Below are positions 1 to 6,288 of a DNA stretch of 11,225 nt, piece by piece (the first letter of the stretch is position 1; every line of letters begins with the position of its first letter). Made by a program: the position numbers and the translations under genes. This stretch comes from Thermaerobacter marianensis (GTDB lineage: Bacteria > Bacillota > Sulfobacillia > DYIH01 > DYIG01). Location: contig DYIG01000039.1 in the NCBI GenBank assembly GCA_020723725.1, forward strand, positions 1-11,225, given 5' to 3'. Under the pieces are notes generated by a model. That model searched no databases and was not told where the DNA came from. It saw only the letters and a list, made by a program, of their open reading frames with translations.

Positions 1-251
1 AGGCGAGGTTGTCCTACTGGAACGTACAGGGACGACATGAGGTAGATTTCGTGATTGAAGTAGGCAGAGAGAACATAGCCATCGAGGTGAAAGCCGCCAG
101 CAGGTGGGACGAACGCGACCTCTCTGGTTTGAAAGCCTTCATTGCCGCCACGCCGAATTGCCGTGCCGGGATTTTGGCTCATAACGGTCAACAAGCTGTC
201 CGCTTGGACGAAAGGCTCTGGGCTCTCCCCCTGGTGCTTTTGTTGGCTTAA
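1..251 (+). CDS. DUF4143-type ATPase, C-terminal end (5' partial)
   Basis: The open frame runs in from the left edge (first whole codon at position 3) and stops at TAA 249-251. The visible 80 or so residues show LSYWNVQGRHEVDFVIE followed by IAIEVKA. This is the typical C-terminal part of the DUF4143 domain, a PD-(D/E)XK-like fold (E-VDF-x-EVK pattern) that follows an N-terminal AAA+ ATPase in a widespread bacterial and archaeal family of unclear role. The ATPase part lies outside the window. The gene converges on the CRISPR operon with only 13 bases between the two stop codons, so it is a neighbour rather than an operon member. The first ATG/TTG-type codon inside the window (position 9) is not a real start. 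Confidence 0.8.
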   Translation, partial: ARLSYWNVQGRHEVDFVIEVGRENIAIEVKAASRWDERDLSGLKAFIAATPNCRAGILAHNGQQAVRLDERLWALPLVLLLA

Positions 252-264
252 TGAAAAGAAAAAT

Positions 265-1596
265 TCAAACAGAAAAATCCAATGATCGAGCAATTTGCAA
301 ACCTAATTCTGAATGAAACCCACCATCGTCTAAAATTAGATTCTCCAAACGCTTATATAGATCCCGAATATCCCCATCATCTTGCATACTTAGTGCTTGA
401 AACCCATGAACAAGAATACTTAGGTTGCGCGTCTTGGGTTTTAAAATAGCCTCATTTTCCATAGCTAATAAACGGTCACCGAAAGGATCCCCAAGAATTC
501 TTAACAATCGCGCCACAGCTTCCCGGCCTGCTTGATAATTACCATCTTCCCCGATATTGATTGGCTTTCGTTTCTTCTTAATAAGTTCCTGCTGGAGCAT
601 TTTTACAGCATCATGTTCTGGTGGTAGGGAGCCCGAATCGAGATTATATTCAAATAGGCGTGCCTGACCGATCAATTCCAAAACCCTATAAGCACGGAGA
701 ACAGCATCCTCATATTGGCGGTCTCTGATACGCCGTTCACCGTTAGCCAGTAATTCACATAGTAAGCGCCGCAAGTGCTTAGCCTTTGTTTGATTAGCAT
801 CTGGTAGCGGATGAGCCAATTTTCTTACCCATTCCCGCATCATCTTAGTGGGTATAAACCTCATCCACTCAGATGGAAGAGATGGTGCTTCTGGCAATTG
901 AACACGGTTAGCGGTCTGATAATCTAGACGATCCCATGCTCCGTAGTATTCCGCCAGGGGTCGAATTTGCCTTACAAAACCTATAATTTCCTTTGGCCAT
1001 GCTTGAGAAAAGGGATTTTCAGGATCAGGAAGAATTAGGAGAGTTGCAGCAAAATCGCCATGTTGAAAAAGACGTAGTGCATCGTCTAAGCGCTTACGAA
1101 CAAGCATGGTGGTGGTATGTATTTCGGAAACCAACTCTTCACCGGGAACGACCAAGCCACGTTCATCACGCTGATTACTTGATACAATGTATCTCAACCT
1201 CGGGAGGTTATGGCGCACGGCGGCTAAAACCAATGCGGCACTCATAGCCTTTGTCCCCCGAGTAAAATCTATCAAAATCTTATCTTCAGAAACGCCAGCC
1301 GCTCGTACTTCCGTAATAACCTTGTCAAAGTGGGCGAAACAGGCATCTGCATCATCTTCGTTACCTTGTTCGGGTAAGGGTCTAACTTCTAAAGGGACGT
1401 CCTGAATTTCTTCCTTTAATACATCTGCGTTTTGCTGGGTGCTTTGTGATGGCAATAACACCACACGTCGCCATGTCCCCTGGCGTATCGATTTTGAGAG
1501 AGGTTCCAGCAGTGTCTCCCTTAACCTATCTTTATTCCCTGTACCAACCGTTAGCAGTAAGACCTCACCCTGTGCGCATGAAGCCACCCGGTTCAT
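265..1596 (-). CDS. CARF-HEPN ribonuclease of the Cas02710 (TIGR02710) family
   Basis: Predicted cyclic-oligoadenylate-activated RNase of 443 residues. The N-terminal CARF domain begins with the strand and loop VLLLTVGTG (residues 12-20) and has a second ligand-pocket motif DFTRGTKAMS (110-119). A helical middle part follows (about 165-380). The C-terminal HEPN domain carries RNLSILVH (390-397), a complete R-x6-H catalytic motif with the usual polar residue after the arginine, so the nuclease should be active. CARF-HEPN proteins of this group act as separate effectors that degrade RNA when the Cas10 palm makes cyclic oligoadenylates. It is the last gene of the operon, 34 bases after the cmr6-cmr1 stop, probably on the same transcript. 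The ATG at 1596 lies directly after AAGGGGAG, which is close for a ribosome site; the in-frame GTG three codons later (1587) has better spacing and is an alternative start. Family assignment is by motif recognition. Confidence 0.85.
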   Translation of the reverse strand: MNRVASCAQGEVLLLTVGTGNKDRLRETLLEPLSKSIRQGTWRRVVLLPSQSTQQNADVLKEEIQDVPLEVRPLPEQGNEDDADACFAHFDKVITEVRAAGVSEDKILIDFTRGTKAMSAALVLAAVRHNLPRLRYIVSSNQRDERGLVVPGEELVSEIHTTTMLVRKRLDDALRLFQHGDFAATLLILPDPENPFSQAWPKEIIGFVRQIRPLAEYYGAWDRLDYQTANRVQLPEAPSLPSEWMRFIPTKMMREWVRKLAHPLPDANQTKAKHLRRLLCELLANGERRIRDRQYEDAVLRAYRVLELIGQARLFEYNLDSGSLPPEHDAVKMLQQELIKKKRKPINIGEDGNYQAGREAVARLLRILGDPFGDRLLAMENEAILKPKTRNLSILVHGFQALSMQDDGDIRDLYKRLENLILDDGGFHSELGLQIARSLDFSV

Positions 1597-1630
1597 CTCC
1601 CCTTAGCCCGTAAGGATCTTTTATCATCAA

Positions 1631-3820
1631 TTAGTGTTTCGGCCAACGGAAAGACATCTCTCTTGCATTAACCGAAGCCACCTCCAATATCACCCTGCTT
1701 CCTGGTTGGCAATCGACAGGCACGTCACGTGTGTTTTGGATTGGGCCGCAAAGACCTGTAAACTCGTGTCTTGCTTTCCAGCCACCTTTTGCTGTTTTCT
1801 CCGCCATAAGAATAGCTTCCACTCGTTCCCCCGCCTTTGGGATCTTAGCAGTATGCATCTGTCTGTTTGCTTCCGTCCGTACCGAATTATGCCCCTTGAA
1901 TGATGGGGCAGGATTATTAAATGGAGACGTCCTAGGTTCATTGTTCTCCCTGTTACGCCTAACCAGATCCTCCGCCAAATACGCCAGTAGTTTCTCCAAC
2001 ATCGCGCGGCTCTGCGCTAGATTAGGTAATTTCCCCGCCGGGAATGCGACCACCCGTACAACCAACTTGCCATCCGAACTCTTGCCTAAGTGGTAATGCA
2101 CGGGAGCGGCATGGCGGTTGACAACTGGAGTGGCAGGATGAAATGTGCCACTCTGTGGATATCCTATTTCCCGGGGCAACCCTAAAGCCATCTTTTCACG
2201 ACGGTGCTTATATCTCTTGGCAAAATCTTGGGCAGAATAACCCACTTGATCAAGTGCAAACCAGGGATCTTTCCAGTTCACTGGTTGTTCCAGAAGGGGT
2301 AGCATCTGCTCAAGAGAGGGAGACTCGGCCTGGCGTTCGTCAAAATGCCCGCTCACGCCACACTTAGCCCTGAACTCAGCTGCTATCCTTTTACAACCAT
2401 CTAAGTCAAGGCCCGGTTGATCAGCAAAAGAACCAAACCCCTTGCGAGATTTAGAACCCACACCCCCATAATGGCAGAGAAGCCAAAGGGCAGCCTGAGC
2501 TTGCTTAAGAATGACCTCAGAGCTGATATGCCGGGCATCTTTCGTATCATCATTGGGATACGATGAAGGGCGTGCCATAAAACGAACACTCCACTTGGCA
2601 CCAGGGGCAACATAACACCTGCGCCTGCCCTTTTCGTCCATACCGCGTGAATGATACCCAAGACCCTGGGTGGTTTTGTTATTCGGTGGGGCCTTAAGAC
2701 GACTTTGACGCTGAATAGCCCTTTTATCAAAATCCATGATTTGCACTGTTCCTGCCACAGGCTCTACTATCAAACGCACAGCACCGCTGGCCTTGGTATC
2801 CCCCCAGACAGATGCTTCCAACCTTCTTAATGTAGGTACATCTACATAACCGGAGTGCATAGTGCGCCACCACCAGCGCAGGAGCCCACGCAGGGTTGCG
2901 GGACGAAGCTCTGCGTCCTCCTGCTGTTGGTAGGCTCCCGCAAGGAAGGCCGGGGATACAAGTTCCATCGTTGTTTTATGTTCCAAAGGCGCCACGTGGA
3001 CTTGCGGCACCACCGTGTCCCGTGCTGGTTGAAAATAACCATAACCTGCATTGGTTTTTGCACCCACGCCCAAATAAGTAAGGGCACCCGCTAACCACAT
3101 GCTACCTAGATCCACCCATTCATCGGGTACATCAGCACTACGCTTGGAGATAGCAAAGCAGAAGGTCTCACCAGCACCAATAGCCAGGAATGAAATAGGA
3201 GTGGGATCCTCCCAGTCACCCGGAGCACCTTTTCCTGCATAATAGTCCTTATGGTGGTTGTTCACAATGTCAACATAGAGTTGTGGCCAACGCTCAGGCC
3301 AGGCATCATGAAAGACTAATAAACCTGCACTGGCTTCAGCACCCTTTGATGTCTGGAGTGCCCCAAAAATCTCATTAATCTTGCTTTTTGCAACATCTTT
3401 ATCAGCTTTATCCGCCTGATGAGGCAACCAAATCCTTTCGGCAAAGGCCCGTGCCATCCCCTTCAAACCACTACCAGGAAGGTATGCAAAACCATAAATA
3501 GGATGCAGACAAATACCGGCATTCTCCGCCACAGACGCACGGGCTAGATGGAGTGTAAGCGATCCAGTGGTAACATATCGAAAAACCCGTGCAGAAAGGG
3601 ACATCATAACGCTCTCGCGACGTCGCAACAAAACCTGTAATAGGCTATTGTCTCCTGTCGCCTTGCAAACTTCCGTTAACGCAGCCTTCTGCTGTTCCTG
3701 ATTCCCACATGGCCCTATGAACTTGTCCAATTGCAGACCGGGGTGCCGGGACTGGAGAACCGTCTTCTCTATTAGTTTAGCTGTTCGACTGGGCAATACA
3801 GGACTAATTAACATAATCAA
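1631..3820 (-). CDS. Cmr6-Cmr1 fusion protein with extra C-terminal domain
   Basis: One 729-residue frame contains two RAMP (Cas7-like) subunits that are normally separate. Residues 1 to about 265 look like Cmr6: LHPIYGFAYLPGSGLKGMAR (105-124) and the glycine-rich GVGAKTNAGYGYF (251-263). After a linker of about 20 residues, 285 to about 620 look like Cmr1: LVSPAFLAGAY (287-297), the hallmark LRPATLRGLLRWWWR (305-319) and GGVGSKSRKGFGSF (452-465). A polar linker (620-655) leads to a short beta-rich tail (about 660-729). In Cmr complexes Cmr6 and Cmr1 sit next to each other at the crRNA 3' end, so the N-to-C order fits the assembly. No separate cmr1 or cmr6 exists in the window. The TTG at 3820 overlaps the cmr5 stop and has AGGAG five bases upstream; ATG 3814 is the alternative start. 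The Cmr1 part has no good ribosome site of its own at M285. Confidence 0.92.
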   Translation of the reverse strand: MIMLISPVLPSRTAKLIEKTVLQSRHPGLQLDKFIGPCGNQEQQKAALTEVCKATGDNSLLQVLLRRRESVMMSLSARVFRYVTTGSLTLHLARASVAENAGICLHPIYGFAYLPGSGLKGMARAFAERIWLPHQADKADKDVAKSKINEIFGALQTSKGAEASAGLLVFHDAWPERWPQLYVDIVNNHHKDYYAGKGAPGDWEDPTPISFLAIGAGETFCFAISKRSADVPDEWVDLGSMWLAGALTYLGVGAKTNAGYGYFQPARDTVVPQVHVAPLEHKTTMELVSPAFLAGAYQQQEDAELRPATLRGLLRWWWRTMHSGYVDVPTLRRLEASVWGDTKASGAVRLIVEPVAGTVQIMDFDKRAIQRQSRLKAPPNNKTTQGLGYHSRGMDEKGRRRCYVAPGAKWSVRFMARPSSYPNDDTKDARHISSEVILKQAQAALWLLCHYGGVGSKSRKGFGSFADQPGLDLDGCKRIAAEFRAKCGVSGHFDERQAESPSLEQMLPLLEQPVNWKDPWFALDQVGYSAQDFAKRYKHRREKMALGLPREIGYPQSGTFHPATPVVNRHAAPVHYHLGKSSDGKLVVRVVAFPAGKLPNLAQSRAMLEKLLAYLAEDLVRRNRENNEPRTSPFNNPAPSFKGHNSVRTEANRQMHTAKIPKAGERVEAILMAEKTAKGGWKARHEFTGLCGPIQNTRDVPVDCQPGSRVILEVASVNAREMSFRWPKH

Positions 3821-4230
3821 CAGGTCTCCTCATCGTCTTCGATTTCGGCCTCGCAGAAACGGTTCAGCCATTGTAGATATACCATCACTTCTTCAGTAGC
3901 CCTACGCAGGTCATCGGCACCACCTGCAATAATGAATTCGAGTAAATCAATAGGGGTACCAGTCACGCCTAATCGTTCAATAAGTACCCAATTAGAAAGT
4001 TCCGCTAGGAGGCCCGGTACATCTTCTTCTTTCCCTTTCTTTGTCTTCAGGAAGGTAAGGGACTGACCAAGTCCGGAGGTAAGAATACGCAAGGGCAGCT
4101 TCTTAGCCTGTCTTCTAAATTGCCTTGGATCCTGGGCACTATGTTTACCTACTTTGTTTTTGGCACGTTGCACCGCCTGCCAGGCATGATAAGCTCGACG
4201 CTGGTCTAGAGTTGGCTTTTCCCCGCTCAT
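3817..4230 (-). CDS. cmr5: Cmr5, small helical subunit of the Cmr complex
   Basis: Encodes a 137-residue, mostly helical protein, the usual size for Cmr5. Recognisable parts are TLDQRRAYHAWQAVQRAK near the N-terminus, a central LPLRILTSGLGQSLTFLKTK and an acidic C-terminus. Cmr5 (Cas11 role) packs along the Cmr4 backbone and helps form the second filament that contacts target RNA. A longer frame starts at 4269, but the ATG at 4230 is preferred: its ATGA overlaps the cmr4 stop, AGAGGGGG lies seven bases upstream, and the homologous sequence begins just after it. The stop overlaps the TTG start of the cmr6-cmr1 gene. Small subunits diverge quickly, so identity rests on pattern, size and position together. 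Confidence 0.88.
   Translation of the reverse strand: MSGEKPTLDQRRAYHAWQAVQRAKNKVGKHSAQDPRQFRRQAKKLPLRILTSGLGQSLTFLKTKKGKEEDVPGLLAELSNWVLIERLGVTGTPIDLLEFIIAGGADDLRRATEEVMVYLQWLNRFCEAEIEDDEETC
3826..3830 (-). promoter_or_regulatory. Ribosome binding site that decides the fusion-gene start
   Basis: AGGAG lies inside the 3' end of cmr5. It is 5 bases before TTG 3820 and 11 before ATG 3814. The spacing favours the TTG, whose TTGA shares bases with the cmr5 TGA stop, implying coupled translation. Confidence 0.6.
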
Positions 4231-5192
4231 ACAGCCGCCCCCTCTCCGCACCCAACCTTTACTCTGCATATACCCTTACCTATGGTCTCATCCCCTCCTA
4301 CTTGCAACACCGGCGGCAAGCTGTTCCGGAGAAAGTCCAATACTTCAGAACCGTTATGTTCAACCCCAAGGCGTCGGCTAGAGTTGGCAATGACGAGTAC
4401 ATAAAACAATGTCTCAGTCGGCAAAAATTCCTGAAAGAAAAGGGCCCCCTTTTTTACCGTTTTACGCTTGTAATCTAAACCTACTCTGGCCACAATCTCA
4501 GTTGCATGACGGACAAAATAAGTAAAATCGTCGTCAGTCAGTACTACTAGATGGCGACTGAGACGCTGACGTGTAGCTTCGTCATCCACACTAATCGAAT
4601 AACGAGCCATAGCAGCAGCTAACGCCTCCGCCCCTTCGACACCCGTGAACTCAAATTCCTCAAGCACGATCTTTTGGCTCCCACCCACCAAAACCGGAGA
4701 CTTGGCCACACATACGGCTTGTTCCGGTTCCGGTCGAGGGACGGGTCCCATAGTTGGCAAACCAACTAGACGAAGGTCACGATTGAAACGGTCTAATAAG
4801 GAAGGGCAGGTAATCCAGGCAAAAACACCACACAACGACCGCACAGGGAATGCCAATATGCGGGCATCGGTAACCGCCAAAGCACCAGCGTGCTTGTCCG
4901 CCTCAGCCGTAGGCGGCCCGAACACCGTCATGATTAAAGGATCCAGATCAACCTGTGAATAATTCTCAGCTTGAACATAACGTCGACACGCCTCCCTTAG
5001 CACCCCTTTGATGCTGGCAGCAGCAATAACAGGCCACTGGGTGTGACGCTCACGCTGCACCGGCAGATCAACCACACCCAAATTAGTACCCGTTCCAGGG
5101 TGTAAACCGGTCTGGGCATGTAAAAATAGCACGTCCGCCGCATTCCCGAAACCAATCCCCTGCTCCAACACCGTGTTTTTTTGTTCAGGCAT
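4227..5192 (-). CDS. cmr4: Cmr4, backbone RAMP subunit with target-RNA slicer residue
   Basis: A 321-residue Cas7-family protein. The conserved Cmr4 block is plain: HPGTG (31-35), LGVVDLPVQRERHT (38-51) and SIKGVLR. D42 in VVDLP lines up with the aspartate known in Pyrococcus furiosus Cmr4 (D26) to be needed for target RNA cleavage, so slicing at regular intervals is predicted. The C-terminal VGGDETIGKG is the glycine-rich loop typical of the family. Several copies should polymerise along the crRNA. The gene overlaps the cmr3 stop by eight bases. AGGGGG eight bases before the ATG supports the start at 5192, giving about 15 residues of N-terminal extension relative to the Pyrococcus protein. 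Confidence 0.95.
   Translation of the reverse strand: MPEQKNTVLEQGIGFGNAADVLFLHAQTGLHPGTGTNLGVVDLPVQRERHTQWPVIAAASIKGVLREACRRYVQAENYSQVDLDPLIMTVFGPPTAEADKHAGALAVTDARILAFPVRSLCGVFAWITCPSLLDRFNRDLRLVGLPTMGPVPRPEPEQAVCVAKSPVLVGGSQKIVLEEFEFTGVEGAEALAAAMARYSISVDDEATRQRLSRHLVVLTDDDFTYFVRHATEIVARVGLDYKRKTVKKGALFFQEFLPTETLFYVLVIANSSRRLGVEHNGSEVLDFLRNSLPPVLQVGGDETIGKGICRVKVGCGEGAAV
4238..4245 (-). promoter_or_regulatory. Ribosome binding site supporting the short Cmr5 start
   Basis: AGAGGGGG is seven bases upstream of ATG 4230, inside the 3' end of cmr4. It supports that start over the in-frame ATG at 4269. Confidence 0.6.
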
Positions 5193-6288
5193 ACTCCCAT
5201 CCCCCTATCACAGAAAGTCCCATACCTGCCTCCCAATCATGGTCGGAGACGCATGTCATACCCCACCCAGCCACAAGGTGGGTCGGATCCCCTTCTAATA
5301 TCTCGTAAAAATAGACACTACCAGCTGGAACTGCTGCACGGATCGGCTTGGGTGCACGGGTATGGAGATCGAAACCGCCTATCTTCACTGGACGCCCTAC
5401 CGCTGCGCCCACTAGTCTCACTCTCACACCTGCGGCCGCAAATATATCTTCGCAGCGGCTACCGGGTTGCCATCCTCTATCAAATATGGCTGGAGTCATT
5501 AGAACAACCTTGAACCGTCGGGTTTCTGTAATCATTCTTGCCGCCTGATGCAAAGATGGATAGTCCCAGCTATCGAGAACAAGCCATCGAACAGGGCGCT
5601 GTTCACCCCCGAGGGTCCCAAACCCTGCCTGCCCGGGCCACCGAACTCCTTCGAACCTCACGTGAAAACCAACGCCCTTGGCTAGTCTGAGGAACTCAAC
5701 AGTGAATAAACGGCCCTCATCGGCCGTGCGGGTCGACCTATTTATACCGATATTGGTTCTTGGTTCAGGCGTTAAAACTGATACCACCGGAAGTATAGCG
5801 GACGGGTCGGGCACGATCCCGTTTAAGACTGTCGCAAACAAGACATCCAAAGGTATATATCCTTGTATACCCTCCACCATTTCATCGGATGATGCCCATA
5901 AGTGCCTAAGTTCTTGACTGGGGAAATTACTATAAAACCCCTCCGAAACGTTTAGGCTCAAAGGCCTCATAAAGTAATACCGACCAGAATCCCGGCCCCG
6001 CACCAAATCCCTCGGCACAGGTACAAAATCTTTATCCTCCTTGCGTAAAAACATTCCTTGGAGGCGAAACTCTCCATATCCATTGGGACTACCAAGATCA
6101 CCATAAGCTTGCCTGGCTCGTTCCCAGTCTAATCCCGCGTTCAGTAAAAGCGTAGATCGAATAAAGCCGGTCAAGGTAGTTGGGAAGGGAGGGAAAACAC
6201 TCCTTGCCAAGTGATCTGTACCCGCAGAAAACGGCTTGCCGTCTCTAAACAAAAGTAGATCCAGTGGTTCAATGAATAGAGATGTCAT
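5185..6288 (-). CDS. cmr3: Cmr3, Cas5-like subunit that holds the crRNA 5' tag
   Basis: A 367-residue RAMP protein that opens with the Cmr3 signature: EPLDLLLFRDGKPFSAG (7-23), then ARSVFPPFPTTLTGFIRSTLL (28-48). The C-terminal end has the glycine-containing VAGWGMTCVS segment. In type III-B complexes Cmr3 pairs with Cas10 at the foot of the complex and binds the repeat-derived 5' tag of the crRNA. The start at 6288 shares ATGA with the cas10 stop (4-base overlap), and GAGGTGA just upstream is a good ribosome site, so translation is probably coupled. Length and motifs look intact. Confidence 0.95.
   Translation of the reverse strand: MTSLFIEPLDLLLFRDGKPFSAGTDHLARSVFPPFPTTLTGFIRSTLLLNAGLDWERARQAYGDLGSPNGYGEFRLQGMFLRKEDKDFVPVPRDLVRGRDSGRYYFMRPLSLNVSEGFYSNFPSQELRHLWASSDEMVEGIQGYIPLDVLFATVLNGIVPDPSAILPVVSVLTPEPRTNIGINRSTRTADEGRLFTVEFLRLAKGVGFHVRFEGVRWPGQAGFGTLGGEQRPVRWLVLDSWDYPSLHQAARMITETRRFKVVLMTPAIFDRGWQPGSRCEDIFAAAGVRVRLVGAAVGRPVKIGGFDLHTRAPKPIRAAVPAGSVYFYEILEGDPTHLVAGWGMTCVSDHDWEAGMGLSVIGGWEYA

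Noticed and set aside
252..300. Terminator between the DUF4143 gene and the CARF-HEPN gene
   Set aside because: T-rich and A-rich runs occur, but I see no stem of useful length before them on either strand.
1690..1941. Antisense and alternate-frame ORFs within the cas genes, such as this one
   Set aside because: They overlap clear Cmr coding sequence, have no ribosome sites and no domain pattern.
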